A stretch of DNA of 34,110 bases from Rhodospirillales bacterium (lineage in GTDB: Bacteria > Pseudomonadota > Alphaproteobacteria > Rhodospirillales > WMHbin7), in contig JACRJC010000045.1 in assembly GCA_016215555.1 (NCBI GenBank), positions 1-34,110 on the forward strand, in the 5' to 3' direction. Within the stretch, counting starts at the first letter, position 1; each line of letters begins with the position of its first letter. The notes beneath the pieces are model-generated. The model saw only the letters and a program-made list of their open reading frames with translations, did no database searches and was not told the origin of the DNA. Both the position numbers and the translations under genes were made by a program. Shown here piece by piece: positions 7,035-16,007 of the stretch.

Positions 7035-8744
7035 TCAAGAACGAGCTTGCGCCGGCGTCATTTCCGGCAGCGGCTCGTTCAAAGGTGCCGCAGGCAGGGT
7101 AAACAGAAAGGTCGATCCTTTGCTGGACTCGGATTTGATCCAGATCCTGCCGCCCAGGCGTTCGACGATGCGCCGGCAGATCGCAAGTCCAATGCCGGTT
7201 CCGTTGGGATATTCCAGGGGATAAAGACGCTGGAAGATGATGAAGACCTTGCTGTGATATTCAGGGGCAATGCCGATCCCGTTATCGCGCACCGACAAGC
7301 GCCAAAATCCCTTTGCATCGGGCGCGGCTGAAATATCGATTTTCAGATGGCCCTCAAGATTTCGGTAATGGATGGCGTTTTCGATCAGATTCTGGAATAG
7401 GCTTGTCATCTGCACATCGCCAGCCAGAACCTTGGGCAGATCGCCAACGGTGATTTCGGCCTTGGCTTCTTTAATGTACGGGGCCAAATACGCCAATACA
7501 CCCTTGACCACGCCCCCAAGATCGACGGATTGAATTTCCTGCTGAACCGTGGATATCCGAGCATATTCGAACAGATCGGTGATCATCTGCGACATGCGCT
7601 TGGCGCCATCGACGATATAGCCGATGAATTCATCGGCATCACCGTCCAACCGGTTGCCGTATCGCCTGGATAGCAGCTGGGTAAAACTGACGATATTGCG
7701 CAGTGGCGTTTGCAAATCATGCGAAGCGATATAGGCGAATTGCTCGAGATCGGCATTGGAGCGCGCCAGTTCATCGGTCTGCCGCTGCAAGGCGGACCAG
7801 GCCCGAAGCAGCCACAGCCCGCTTAAACCGGTCAGCAGCGTAAAGAGAAGAGCCAGCGCCGCCAGCTTGGCAGCCTCGACCCACCAAGAGCCCAGATAAT
7901 CTTGCGGCGCCAAGCCGACCAGGGTGATCAACGGAAAACCGCTGACGGCTTGATACGAGAAAGTGCGCAGGATGTTGTCTGCCCCGGCATAGGCCTGATA
8001 GGTGCCATGAGCCGGATTGGCGGTAATGGTTGCCCGGAAGGTTTCCGATACTTTGGTCTGGCCGACGAAACCGGCAGCCGGATAGCGGGCCAGAAGATCG
8101 AAATCCCGGGCGGCGTCGCCCCGCAACACGACGGCGCCGTGCGGCCCCACCTCTAGATTTATGAATTTCTGAACGAACCATTCGATCGGAACGGATGCAA
8201 AAACAATTCCGGAAAAGACGCCATCCGTCGGAACAAGGCGCCTGGCGAAAACCAGAACCCAGTTCTTGTCGATGCGTGCCAGAAGAGGCTGTGAAATCGC
8301 CAACTCTGTTTGTGGATCATCGCGCAGCTTGATGAAATAGTCGCGGTCGCTGTTGTTGATTCCGGCGGGAACGCCGCCCGATCCGGCGATGACCGCCCCT
8401 TGGCCATCCGCAACCCGCAGGGCGTTGGTCATCGGAAGCCGGGCTTGCAGGCGGGTCAGGAAATCGGTCAGCTCATCTTGTCCTTTTACCCGATCCCGGC
8501 GCTGGCGGACGATTTCGTCGCCAGCCACCTTCAGCGCCAGGTCGATACGCTGGATGTCGTCGGCAATGCTTTGAGAAACCAAACGGTTGGTGTTGCGAGA
8601 CGAGATGGCCGCCCGGTCGCTGTATTGCAGATAACTATCTTCCAGGGAAACGGCGATCAGGGTATAGGCAAATAAGTTGGCGCAGGCAATCAGGGCGATA
8701 ATCCGCTGGCGAGGCGTAGCAAGTAAGGTCAATACCGCCTTCAT
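7035..8744 (-). CDS. Membrane sensor histidine kinase with extracytoplasmic Cache-like domain
   Basis: The 569-aa protein has one membrane segment at about 13-34, a periplasmic region at 35-285 that looks like a double-Cache (PDC) sensor (SDRDYFIKLRDDP, SGIVFASVPIEWFV), and a second membrane segment at about 292-314. A phytochrome-type HisKA domain follows, with phospho-acceptor His342 in FAYIASHDLQTPLRN. The ATPase domain carries the N box NLIENAIHYRN, the G1 box DNGIGIAPE and the G2 box NGTGIGLAICRRI. No response regulator is adjacent, so its partner is encoded elsewhere. Its kinase core is closely related to the PAS kinase at 32834-33973. Confidence 0.9.
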   Translation of the reverse strand: MKAVLTLLATPRQRIIALIACANLFAYTLIAVSLEDSYLQYSDRAAISSRNTNRLVSQSIADDIQRIDLALKVAGDEIVRQRRDRVKGQDELTDFLTRLQARLPMTNALRVADGQGAVIAGSGGVPAGINNSDRDYFIKLRDDPQTELAISQPLLARIDKNWVLVFARRLVPTDGVFSGIVFASVPIEWFVQKFINLEVGPHGAVVLRGDAARDFDLLARYPAAGFVGQTKVSETFRATITANPAHGTYQAYAGADNILRTFSYQAVSGFPLITLVGLAPQDYLGSWWVEAAKLAALALLFTLLTGLSGLWLLRAWSALQRQTDELARSNADLEQFAYIASHDLQTPLRNIVSFTQLLSRRYGNRLDGDADEFIGYIVDGAKRMSQMITDLFEYARISTVQQEIQSVDLGGVVKGVLAYLAPYIKEAKAEITVGDLPKVLAGDVQMTSLFQNLIENAIHYRNLEGHLKIDISAAPDAKGFWRLSVRDNGIGIAPEYHSKVFIIFQRLYPLEYPNGTGIGLAICRRIVERLGGRIWIKSESSKGSTFLFTLPAAPLNEPLPEMTPAQARS

Positions 8745-8829
8745 CGCCTTCCATCTCTTTCAACACGGCATGTCAATAGCTGGGAAAGCAATGAGACTAG
8801 ACCATCTCTCCGCTTCCGAAAAGGGGCGC

Positions 8830-9630
8830 CTATTTTTTCGAGGCTAAATAGGCGACGATCGCCGCCGTCGCCGCCACGTTCAGCGATTGCACATGGCCGG
8901 AACCGGGGATTACGGCCAGGGCGTCGCATTCGGATTGCGAATGTTTGGGCAGGCCGGTTTCCTCATTGCCCAACACGAAGGCGATGGGGCGCTTGCGGGC
9001 CCAGGGCAGAACCTCGGCCATGGGTTTCGATTTCTCATCCAGCGCCGTGCCGATGACGAAGAATCCCGCCTCCTTCAACCGCTTCAGGGGAAGCGGGAAA
9101 CGTTCGGCCCTGATGATCTCCAGCCATTCCAGCCCGCCCTCGGCGATGCGGTAGGCGGCGTCCGAAGGCTGGGCCTGGCCGGGATGATCCGACAGCAACA
9201 GGCGTTCGATGCCGAAGAAGGCCAGCGTGCGGGCGATGGCGCCCAGATTGTGCGGATTGCCGACCCCATCCAGCACCACCAGCGGCTTGCCCGCCGATGC
9301 CCAGTCCTTGGCGGCATGGGCGTCGAAGATTCCCAACGGTTTGGGCTTGGACAAGGCCAGAACGCCGCCATGCATGGGCGTGCCGGCCAGCTTCGACAAT
9401 TCCTCGCCGTCCAGGGTGCGATAGGGCTTGTGGCAGGCCGCCAGCTTGGCGCACAGCGCGGTCGCCTTCTTGGCCGTGCGCTCGTCTATGAACAGGCGGA
9501 CCACCCGTTCGGGATCGCGCTCGATCAGCGCCGCCACAGCGGAAAGCCCGGCGATGCGCACCAGGTCGCGCTCGGCCTCGGGCACCAGCGGGCGGTGTTT
9601 CTGCTGGGGTGTTTTGGGTCTCTGTGCCAT
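8830..9630 (-). CDS. TrmH-family (SPOUT) RNA 2'-O-methyltransferase
   Basis: The product (266 aa from the chosen start) has an N-terminal L30e-like substrate-binding region followed by a SPOUT domain. The domain has the three usual motifs: [27 protein letters not shown] and [18 protein letters not shown], which form the trefoil knot that binds S-adenosylmethionine. Such enzymes methylate a ribose 2'-OH in rRNA or tRNA; the exact nucleotide cannot be told. The start at 9630 has AGAAGGGA directly upstream; an in-frame ATG at 9645 would clash with the start of the divergent pseudouridine synthase gene. The two RNA-modification genes begin 13 bp apart on opposite strands. Confidence 0.88.
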   Translation of the reverse strand: MAQRPKTPQQKHRPLVPEAERDLVRIAGLSAVAALIERDPERVVRLFIDERTAKKATALCAKLAACHKPYRTLDGEELSKLAGTPMHGGVLALSKPKPLGIFDAHAAKDWASAGKPLVVLDGVGNPHNLGAIARTLAFFGIERLLLSDHPGQAQPSDAAYRIAEGGLEWLEIIRAERFPLPLKRLKEAGFFVIGTALDEKSKPMAEVLPWARKRPIAFVLGNEETGLPKHSQSECDALAVIPGSGHVQSLNVAATAAIVAYLASKK

Positions 9631-9643
9631 AGTCCCTTCTATC

Positions 9644-10195
9644 ATGACTCTCATCCTTCTCAACAAGCCCTTTAACGTGCTTTGCCAGTTCACCGACCCC
9701 GAGGGACGGGCGACGCTGGGCGACTATGTGAAGGTGAAGGGCGTTTACGCCGCCGGGCGGCTTGATTACGACAGCGAGGGCCTGCTGGCCTTGACCGACG
9801 ACGGCAAGCTGAACAAGAAGCTGGCCGATCCCAGGAACAAGACGCCCAAAACCTATTGGGCCCAGGTGGAAGGCATTCCCGACCAGGACGCGCTGCAAAA
9901 GCTTTGCCGGGGCGTCGAGCTGAAGGACGGGAAGACATTGCCCGCCAAGGCCTGGATCATTCCCGAGCCGCCGGGTTTGTGGGAGCGCGATCCGCCGATC
10001 CGCTACCGCGCCGCCATTCCCACCAGTTGGATCGAGCTGACCATCACCGAGGGCAAGAACCGCCAGGTGCGGCGCATGACGGCGGCGGTTGGCCTGCCCA
10101 CGCTGCGCCTGATCCGGGCAAGCATCGGCGATTGGAAATTGGATGGTTTGCCGCCCGGCGAATGGCGGGAAATTCAACCCTCTGGACGGCAATAG
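9644..10195 (+). CDS. rluE: 23S rRNA pseudouridine synthase, RluE-like
   Basis: The 183-aa protein belongs to the RsuA/RluB/RluE/RluF family. It has [14 protein letters not shown] at the N-terminus, the catalytic motif [17 protein letters not shown] with Asp41 as the likely nucleophile, and [23 protein letters not shown] near the C-terminus. It lacks an N-terminal S4 domain and is short, as RluE is, which points to the 23S rRNA enzyme of that type. Its start lies opposite and within 14 bp of the divergent trmH-like gene, so each gene's promoter must lie inside the other. No strong ribosome binding site is visible before the ATG. Confidence 0.88.
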   Translation: MTLILLNKPFNVLCQFTDPEGRATLGDYVKVKGVYAAGRLDYDSEGLLALTDDGKLNKKLADPRNKTPKTYWAQVEGIPDQDALQKLCRGVELKDGKTLPAKAWIIPEPPGLWERDPPIRYRAAIPTSWIELTITEGKNRQVRRMTAAVGLPTLRLIRASIGDWKLDGLPPGEWREIQPSGRQ

Positions 10196-10211
10196 CCATT
10201 TTGACTAGAAT
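10183..10211 (+). promoter_or_regulatory. Possible promoter of the 10236-10686 toxin-antitoxin pair
   Basis: A weak -35 box TGGACG (10183-10188), a 17-bp spacer and a -10 box TAGAAT (10206-10211). It overlaps the end of the pseudouridine synthase gene and leaves a very short leader before GGAGG (10226-10230). Confidence 0.35.
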
Positions 10212-10235
10212 AGACGCCAGAAAACGGAGGTTTTC

Positions 10236-10427
10236 TTGAGCGAGCCCTTGTCCCCCATCGTTTCGGAATTCGAAAGCGAAGAGCAGGAAGCCAGTTATGA
10301 TCGCTGGTTCCGGGCCAAGATTCAGGCCGCCATCGACAGCAAGCAGCCCCGCCTTTCGCACGATCAGGTTACTGCAGAAATTCTAGAGCGTCTTAACAGC
10401 AAGCGTCTGATCCGCAATGCTGGTTGA
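10236..10427 (+). CDS. Antitoxin of a RelE/ParE module, TTG start
   Basis: This 63-aa protein begins at a TTG codon. The choice is supported by a perfect GGAGG 5 nt upstream (10226-10230), and no ATG gives a sensible product. The acidic N-terminus (SEFESEEQEASYDRWFRAKIQAAID) followed by LSHDQVTAEILERLNSKR resembles short stability-determinant antitoxins found before ParE genes. The C-terminus overlaps the toxin start by 11 nt. DNA binding and autoregulation are usual for such modules, but no palindromic operator was seen here. Confidence 0.75.
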   Translation: MSEPLSPIVSEFESEEQEASYDRWFRAKIQAAIDSKQPRLSHDQVTAEILERLNSKRLIRNAG

Positions 10428-10686
10428 GTGGCGTTCGGAAGCGCGGGCCGATCTCTGGGCCATTCTCGACTATATTGACGAACGCAATCCCGCCGCTGCG
10501 GACAGATTGTTTCAGGCTATCGAAAAGGCCGTTCAATCCTTGCCCGAACATCCCTATCTCTATCGCCAGGGGCGCGTGGCGGGAACCAGGGAAATCGTCG
10601 TCCATCCCAACTATCTGATCGTCTACCGGGTCACGCGGTTGATCGAAATTTTGGGCATCCTGCACGCCAGACAGGAATATCCCTGA
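10417..10686 (+). CDS. parE: ParE/RelE-family toxin (second module)
   Basis: The 89-aa product has the full ParE pattern: VEWRSEARADLWAILDYIDERNP, then AADRLFQAIEKAVQSLPEHPYLYRQGR, and strands REIVVHPNYLIVYRV and IEILGILHARQEYP. It is clearly different from the ParE at 630-923, so the two modules are unlikely to be a recent duplication. The start overlaps the antitoxin gene by 11 nt. The target, gyrase or ribosome-bound mRNA, cannot be told from sequence. It converges on hrpB with a gap of 3 bp. Confidence 0.9.
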   Translation: MLVEWRSEARADLWAILDYIDERNPAAADRLFQAIEKAVQSLPEHPYLYRQGRVAGTREIVVHPNYLIVYRVTRLIEILGILHARQEYP

Positions 10687-10689
10687 ATT

Positions 10690-13182
10690 TCACATCCGCT
10701 TCTTCGTCTTCGCCGTCGCCAAGGCCAAAAGCGGGTCGTCCGGCCAGGGATGGCGGGGGTAGCGCCCCCGCATCTCGGCCTTCACCGAAGGGTAAGCGTT
10801 CGCCCAGAAGCTTCTAAGATCCTGCGTCACCGCCAGCGGCCTGGCGGCTGGCGACAGCAGATGCAAGGTGACCGCTTTCTCACCGTCCAGCACGCGCGGT
10901 CCATCTTCCAGCCCGAACATTTCCTGCAGCTTCACCGCCAGCACCGGCGCATCCTCTTCGTAATCGATGGCGTGGGTGTTGCCCGACGGCACTTCAATGC
11001 GCGGAGGGGCCAGCGCTTCCAGCCTGCGCTGCATCTCCCAAGGGATTTGCGCCTTCAGGATTTCCAGAAGATCGAGCCTGGCCAGATCGGCGCGGCGCGT
11101 CATGCCGCCGACATAAGGCCCCAGCCAGCTTTGCAAATTCCCGAGCAAAGAAACGTCCGAGAAATCCGGCCAATCATCATCGGGACGATGCCGGGCCACG
11201 AACATCACCCGGCGTTTGAAGCGCAGGGCTTCCTTGCTCCAGGGCAGCGCCGGCAGGCCCAGCTTTTCGACGCCTTCCAGCAACGCCGTCAGCGCCAGAT
11301 CAGGATCGGGATTGGGCAAGGGCTTGTCGGACAGGATCAAGGCCCCCAGTCTTTTCTGGCGGCGCGATTTCACCGCCTCGTCCCGCGCATCCCATTCCAC
11401 GAAGGCGCGTTCGGAAAGTTCAGCCGCGAAATCCTGCTCGAGTTCCGCCAGCGTGATGGGGGCCGCCAGGAAGATGCGCCCGTCTGCCCCCGCCCCATCC
11501 AGATGCGCCACGGCCAGGAATTCCTCGCCGCACAGCGGATCGTCCTCGTTCAACTTGCCGCCGCGCCCGCCCGAGAGGCGATAAAGCCCGCGCCCGCCCC
11601 GGCGCTGGGCGATGCGGTCGGGATAGGCCAAAGCCACCAAACCGCCGCAGGCCTGCGCATTCACGGCGCCATCGGCAATGCCCGCCGCGCGCCGCAATTG
11701 TGCGGCCCCGGCCCGCACGCGTTCCACAGCCCCCCTGTGCAAATGAAAACCGTGTGGCGGCGTTGCCCTGCGGTCGGATGCCAGATCCAGACGCAAGCGC
11801 AGATCGGCGTCGCGCCCGCCCGCCAGAATGTCGCGCTCGCCCATCAAAGCCGCCAGCAAGCAGGAGGTCGCCCCCTCGCCTCTCTCCTCGCCCTTCAGAA
11901 TCATATGGGCCAGGCGGGGATGAGCGGACAGCCTGGCCATCCGCTTGCCCAACGCTGTGATGCGCCCCTGACCGTCCAAGGCTTCCAGGCTATGCAGCAA
12001 CGAAACGGCCTGCGAAAATGCGGCCTTGGGTGGTGGATCGAGCCAGGCCAGCGACCCCGGATCATCGACGCCCCACTCGGCCAAAGCCAATGCCAGCGGG
12101 GCCAGATCGGCTTCTAGAATCTCGGGCGCGTCGAAGGCGGCCAGGGCGCGGTCTTCCGGCTCCAGCCACAAGCGATAACAAACACCCGGCCCCAGACGTC
12201 CGGCCCGGCCCTTGCGCTGTTCGGCCGAGGCTTTCGACACCCGCACCGTCTGCAGACCCGCCATGCCGGAGGCGGGATCGAAACGAAGGGCGCGCTTCAA
12301 CCCGCCGTCAATGACGATACGCACCCCTTCAATGGTCAGGCTGGTTTCGGCGATGGTGGTCGCCAGCACCAGTTTGCGATGGCCGGGCGGGCTGGGCGAG
12401 AGGGCGCGGTCCTGGGCCTCGATGGGCAGCGCTCCATACAGCGGCAGCACGTCGGCCTTCATCTCGCCCAGACGCTCGGCGACGCGCTTGATCTCGGCCT
12501 CGCCGGGCAGGAAGGCCAGAGCGTCGCCCTCGCCCTCCTCGCTCATCGCGCGGCGGATCAGGCGCGCCATCTCATCTTCGAAACGGTCTTTAAGCGGTCT
12601 GTCGAGATAGCGCAGTTCGACCGGATACATCCGGCCTTCGGATCGCACCAGCGGCGCGCCGTTCAACAGCTTGGCGACGCGTTCGCCATCCAGCGTCGCC
12701 GACATGACCAGGATTTTCAGATCGGGCCGAAGGGCCGCCTGCGCTTCCAGACACAAAGCCAGACCCAAATCGGCATCCAGCGACCTTTCATGAAACTCGT
12801 CGAAAATGACCAGGCCGACGCCCTGAAGCTCGGGATCGGATTGCATGCGCCTGGTCAGGATTCCTTCGGTCACCACTTCGATGCGCGTCGCCTTCGATAT
12901 CTTGCTTTCCAGGCGCACGCGATAGCCGACCGTGGCGCCGACTGCCTCGCAAAGCGTGGCGCTCATGCGCGACGCCACCGCCCGGGCCGCCAAACGCCTG
13001 GGTTCCAGCATCAGAATGGTTTTTTCGCCAAGCCAGATTTCGTCCAGCAGCGCCAAGGGTACACGCGTACTTTTGCCCGCCCCCGGCGGCGCTTCCAGAA
13101 CGGCGGCGGATGCGCCTTCCAAAGCCTGGGCCAAATCGGAAAGAACCTCGTCGATGGGCAGGGCGGGCAGCCAAGCCTTCAT
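10690..13182 (-). CDS. hrpB: ATP-dependent RNA helicase HrpB
   Basis: The 830-aa product matches HrpB, a DEAH-box helicase common in proteobacteria. Visible motifs are Walker A APPGAGKST (about 32-40), the DEFHERS motif II, VMSATLDG (motif III), and QRKGRAGRLGPGVCYRLW (motif VI). The long C-terminal HrpB domain ends with the family's typical YPSVKAEMRGRYPRHPWPDDP. The cellular role of HrpB is poorly defined. The start at 13182 overlaps the stop of the upstream exported-protein gene (TGATG), so it is translated by coupling; a longer frame to 13611 is antisense noise. Gene length is normal for the family. Confidence 0.95.
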   Translation of the reverse strand: MKAWLPALPIDEVLSDLAQALEGASAAVLEAPPGAGKSTRVPLALLDEIWLGEKTILMLEPRRLAARAVASRMSATLCEAVGATVGYRVRLESKISKATRIEVVTEGILTRRMQSDPELQGVGLVIFDEFHERSLDADLGLALCLEAQAALRPDLKILVMSATLDGERVAKLLNGAPLVRSEGRMYPVELRYLDRPLKDRFEDEMARLIRRAMSEEGEGDALAFLPGEAEIKRVAERLGEMKADVLPLYGALPIEAQDRALSPSPPGHRKLVLATTIAETSLTIEGVRIVIDGGLKRALRFDPASGMAGLQTVRVSKASAEQRKGRAGRLGPGVCYRLWLEPEDRALAAFDAPEILEADLAPLALALAEWGVDDPGSLAWLDPPPKAAFSQAVSLLHSLEALDGQGRITALGKRMARLSAHPRLAHMILKGEERGEGATSCLLAALMGERDILAGGRDADLRLRLDLASDRRATPPHGFHLHRGAVERVRAGAAQLRRAAGIADGAVNAQACGGLVALAYPDRIAQRRGGRGLYRLSGGRGGKLNEDDPLCGEEFLAVAHLDGAGADGRIFLAAPITLAELEQDFAAELSERAFVEWDARDEAVKSRRQKRLGALILSDKPLPNPDPDLALTALLEGVEKLGLPALPWSKEALRFKRRVMFVARHRPDDDWPDFSDVSLLGNLQSWLGPYVGGMTRRADLARLDLLEILKAQIPWEMQRRLEALAPPRIEVPSGNTHAIDYEEDAPVLAVKLQEMFGLEDGPRVLDGEKAVTLHLLSPAARPLAVTQDLRSFWANAYPSVKAEMRGRYPRHPWPDDPLLALATAKTKKRM

Positions 13183-14042
13183 CAGGGCAGAACCTGTTCC
13201 CGCCGATAGCCGTCCACCGCCGGCAGTTCGCCAGTCGAGCGCTTCTCGCCCACCACCACCTTGACGCCGCCGTCGCTGGTGCGGAAGGAACGCACGCGCA
13301 GCGGCACATCCAGGCGATAGATGGCCGTCGCCTTCATCACCGGCACGATCTTGCCGTTCACCTTGGGTGGGCCGAAAATGACGGTGATGGGCGTGATCTG
13401 GGATTCGTCGGTCAGCTTGTCGTAGATCTCGACGAAGGAGTACATACGGTCGCGCAGCGGCGCCCGGGGATTGGGAAAGGCCAGATCGCCGGCACTGCCG
13501 CAGGCGTTCTCGATCTTCAGGCAGACCTGGAACTTGACCCAGCGCTCGCCGTCGGGCGCGGTCGGATTGGGTTCGGATTGCAGCTTGGCCGTATATTCTC
13601 CGGCGGCCCAAGGCATGCCGTGGCGCACGCTGATGAAGTCGCCCTCATAGCCGGCGCTTTCATAGACGCCGCCGGTCGCCACTTTCAACTTGTCGGTTCT
13701 GCGTTCACCGAAACGCGAGAAGATGATGCCCGGCCCGCGATTGCCGTCGGGGTCGTGCTTCAGCCATGTCTGCAGCCCGGCATAGGCCTTGGCCTCGCCC
13801 AGCCAGAACAGGCCCAGGGGCGCGACATAGAGGGGCGGGCTGGCCAAAGGATCGCCCTCGATGGTGACGTCCATCGAGAAATCGCGGAAGGGCTCAAGCT
13901 CGATCAGGGGGTCGAGCCGCCAATAGATATCCACCAGATGCCAAGGCAGACGACGGTACGGGCCCTCGGCCCCGGCCAGGCTGGGCAGGAGCGTCAAAAG
14001 CAGGGCCAGAATGGCCGGAATGCGCACGAAACGCTTCATCAT
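13182..14042 (-). CDS. Exported protein of unknown function
   Basis: The 286-aa product starts with a clear signal peptide (KRF, a hydrophobic run of Leu and Ala, cleavage likely after SLAGA near residue 25). I do not recognise the mature domain with confidence. It is rich in beta strands and Tyr/Trp, with the segments GLQTWLKHDPDGNRGPGIIF and CLKIENACG, whose two Cys could form a disulfide. The GIIFSRFG stretch is faintly reminiscent of DUF3472 proteins, which is only a guess. It is translationally coupled to hrpB by a TGATG overlap. Its start lies 27 bp from the left repeat of the ATPase-PIN cassette, so it was probably the original divergent neighbour of rimO. Confidence 0.75.
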   Translation of the reverse strand: MMKRFVRIPAILALLLTLLPSLAGAEGPYRRLPWHLVDIYWRLDPLIELEPFRDFSMDVTIEGDPLASPPLYVAPLGLFWLGEAKAYAGLQTWLKHDPDGNRGPGIIFSRFGERRTDKLKVATGGVYESAGYEGDFISVRHGMPWAAGEYTAKLQSEPNPTAPDGERWVKFQVCLKIENACGSAGDLAFPNPRAPLRDRMYSFVEIYDKLTDESQITPITVIFGPPKVNGKIVPVMKATAIYRLDVPLRVRSFRTSDGGVKVVVGEKRSTGELPAVDGYRREQVLP

Positions 14043-14069
14043 GTCGCTATTTTTGCCCTATAAAGGCCT

Positions 14070-14091
14070 CCATGAGCAAGACGTCTTCGAA
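14070..14091 (+). repeat. Left 22-bp direct repeat of the ATPase-PIN cassette
   Basis: These 22 bp, containing ATGAGCAAGACGTCTTCGAA, are identical to 16008-16029, the start of the intact rimO gene. The base before and the base after differ between the copies, which fixes the length. The repeat contains the 10-bp palindrome AAGACGTCTT. Confidence 0.95.
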
Positions 14092-14104
14092 TGCCCGGTC
14101 GTAG
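14072..14104 (+). pseudogene. Orphaned rimO 5' remnant (10 codons)
   Basis: The left repeat holds the first six codons of rimO (MSKTSS), then runs into cassette sequence and stops at TAG (14102-14104). Upstream stand TATAAAGG and a plausible AAAGG ribosome binding site 5 nt before the ATG, which look like the original rimO initiation region. The remnant was cut off when the cassette inserted. Confidence 0.75.
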
Positions 14105-14113
14105 TTCCGTTCT

Positions 14114-14142
14114 TTGCTTAACTGAAATTATTCAGCTACAAT
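14114..14142 (+). promoter_or_regulatory. Predicted promoter of the ATPase-PIN cassette
   Basis: A -35 box TTGCTT (14114-14119), a 17-bp spacer and a -10 box TACAAT (14137-14142). Within the spacer, CTGAA and TTCAG form a short inverted repeat (CTGAAATTATTCAG), a possible operator. Both boxes lie inside the cassette, so it carries its own promoter. Confidence 0.55.
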
Positions 14143-14204
14143 TAGAGTTGCGTTTCCTCATATTATTCTCTGAGAGTCGAATCCCGGGGGTTATGGAGCT
14201 TTCC

Positions 14205-15500
14205 ATGATTACAGAAATTCAGTTAGTAAACTGGAAAAGTTTTGAGAAAGGGAAACTGCATATAGATCCTCTAACTGTACTTATTGGAACAAATGCAAGT
14301 GGCAAGTCTAACGCCCTGGATGCCCTTGCATTACTAAATCGTATTGCCTCTGGAACCATGCTGACTTCAGCGTTGCAAGGCGACAATGCCCTTGCTGCAT
14401 TACGTGGCGGACTGGAATGGGCCGCAAGAAAATCAAAAAACAGATTCACCCTGGGAGTGATTTGCAGGCCAAAAGACGAATGGACAGAATATGAGTATAA
14501 AATCGAATGCCATATAAGGGACAAGAGATGCGAAGTTACATCAGAACAGCTTGTTAGAACGAAATACAAGCAAGGAAGGAACGAAGGAAAACGGATTCGG
14601 ATTGGCACAATCAATTTATTTAAAACCGACTCTTGTGAGGCCACATCCCCCACCATCACAGCAAGGTTATACAATGAGAAAAAAGGCGCTCCAAAACCTC
14701 TGAGTCGCAATCATGCACTCATTTATCAATTATCTGCTCTACAACTCCGCCAAGAGATCACTGGCGGCATTCAAGAAGTAATCAAATCGATGCGAGAAAT
14801 TTTTATCCTGGACCCCATTCCCTCGCACATGCGGGCCTACACCCCTCTTTCAGACAAACTCGATTCAGACGCGAGAAACATTGCAGGAGTCATTGCAGCC
14901 CTACCGCCACCCAAACAAAGGCAGCTAGTATCAACCTTGTCAAAGTACGCAAGAAAGCTGCCCGAACGAGATATTAAGCGGGTTTACACCGGAACCGTAG
15001 GCAGCTTTAAATCGGACGCTATGCTCTACTGCACTGAATCATGGGAACATGACGGAAGAAGAAGACATACCGTTGATGCCAGAGGAATGTCGGATGGAAC
15101 TTTGAGATTCCTGGCCATTCTAACTGCCTTGCTAACCCGCCCAAAAGGCAGCTTGTTGATCGTTGAAGAGGTTGACAATGGCCTACACCCTTCCAGAGCT
15201 AGGCTTCTTTTGGACATGTTACGCAGTGTTGGGGTGAAGAACGGTATCGACATTCTGGTTACCACCCACAACCCGTCTCTGCTAGACACGATGGGGCCAG
15301 AGATGGTTCCCTTCATAACCGTTGCGCATCGAGACGCGAAAAACGGCCACAGCATTCTGACGCTATTGGAAGACATAAGCCAACTTCCCAAACTTCTAGC
15401 CGTTGGCTCGATTGGCAAGCTCTCAAGCCAAGGACTTATTGAAAAATCTCTGACGGATTCCGTTTCATCGCGAAATCGCCGAGGCCAGTCCAATGGCTAA
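14205..15500 (+). CDS. AAA/ABC-type ATPase, OLD/RecF-like, candidate defence protein
   Basis: The 431-aa product begins MITEIQLVNWKSFEKGKLHI, as RecF/OLD-type ATPases do. Walker A GTNASGKS is at residues 28-35, an ABC-like signature in RGMSDGTLRFLAI is near 295, Walker B LLIVEEVDNGLHP has Glu321-Glu322, and a switch His is in VTTHNPSLLD near 355. No TOPRIM nuclease domain follows, which separates it from OLD nucleases. The start at 14205 is preceded by GGAG at 14196-14199; the upstream frame is leader sequence. The downstream PIN gene overlaps its end by 8 nt, so the ATPase probably controls or delivers that nuclease. Codon use is AT-shifted. I do not recall a named system with exactly this pair. 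Confidence 0.85.
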   Translation: MITEIQLVNWKSFEKGKLHIDPLTVLIGTNASGKSNALDALALLNRIASGTMLTSALQGDNALAALRGGLEWAARKSKNRFTLGVICRPKDEWTEYEYKIECHIRDKRCEVTSEQLVRTKYKQGRNEGKRIRIGTINLFKTDSCEATSPTITARLYNEKKGAPKPLSRNHALIYQLSALQLRQEITGGIQEVIKSMREIFILDPIPSHMRAYTPLSDKLDSDARNIAGVIAALPPPKQRQLVSTLSKYARKLPERDIKRVYTGTVGSFKSDAMLYCTESWEHDGRRRHTVDARGMSDGTLRFLAILTALLTRPKGSLLIVEEVDNGLHPSRARLLLDMLRSVGVKNGIDILVTTHNPSLLDTMGPEMVPFITVAHRDAKNGHSILTLLEDISQLPKLLAVGSIGKLSSQGLIEKSLTDSVSSRNRRGQSNG

Positions 15501-16002
15501 GCGCATATTAATCTTGGATACGTCTATTCTCTGCTGTTGGCTTAAGGTGCCAGGAAAAGAGCAGGCGGGACCGGCTTGTGATAGATGGGATTACAAGAGA
15601 ATTTCCAAGCACCTCGATCAAGAGCAGAAGAAACGCAGTATTTTTGTTTTGCCAATTGCCGGATTAATTGAAACTGGAAATCACATTTCTCAAGCAAAAA
15701 AGAACCGTTTTTCCATTGCCAAAAATCTTGCGGACCATCTTGAACAATCAGTCGATGCGGCTTCGCCATGGGCAGCATTCACAGAACAATCAACGCTTTG
15801 GGAAAAAGGTAACCTTAAACGGCTAGCTAAGGAATGGCCAAAACTTGCTGTCACGGGGACCAGCATTGGCGACGCAACAATAAAGGACGTTGCGGAGTAT
15901 TACGCAAAAATGGGGTGTCACGTTGAGATTCTGACTGGAGATGCTGGGCTGAAAGCTTATCAGCCAGCGACTCCCCCAAGCATTCCAAGACGCCGAAGAT
16001 AG
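15493..16002 (+). CDS. PIN-like nuclease partner of the ATPase
   Basis: The 169-aa product has the spacing of a PIN-fold nuclease: Asp9 in LILDTSILC, Glu60 in AGLIETGNH, Asp127 in [14 protein letters not shown] and Asp150 in [11 protein letters not shown]. These four acidic residues would bind the metal ions. It is longer than VapC toxins because of an insertion at about 18-50 rich in charged residues ([16 protein letters not shown]). Its start overlaps the ATPase gene by 8 nt. No small antitoxin gene is present, so restraint probably comes from the ATPase or from the state of the substrate. The gene ends 5 bp before the rimO-start repeat. Confidence 0.8.
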   Translation: MAKRILILDTSILCCWLKVPGKEQAGPACDRWDYKRISKHLDQEQKKRSIFVLPIAGLIETGNHISQAKKNRFSIAKNLADHLEQSVDAASPWAAFTEQSTLWEKGNLKRLAKEWPKLAVTGTSIGDATIKDVAEYYAKMGCHVEILTGDAGLKAYQPATPPSIPRRRR

Positions 16003-16007
16003 CTTCC

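Noticed and set aside
10750..13209. Long plus-strand reading frames opposite hrpB (for example 10750-12117 and 12379-13209)
   Set aside because: They are rich in His, Gln, Arg and Gly, the usual signature of antisense frames in GC-rich coding DNA, and hrpB on the minus strand has all helicase motifs.
14176..14190. tRNA T-arm-like sequence GTCGAATCCCGG near the left end of the cassette, as a tRNA-derived attachment site
   Set aside because: The flanking bases do not form the T-stem and no acceptor, D-arm or anticodon part is present.
14092..16007. Classical insertion sequence or transposon
   Set aside because: No transposase or integrase and no convincing terminal inverted repeats. A 22-bp duplication is long for a transposase target duplication and fits site-specific or homologous recombination better.
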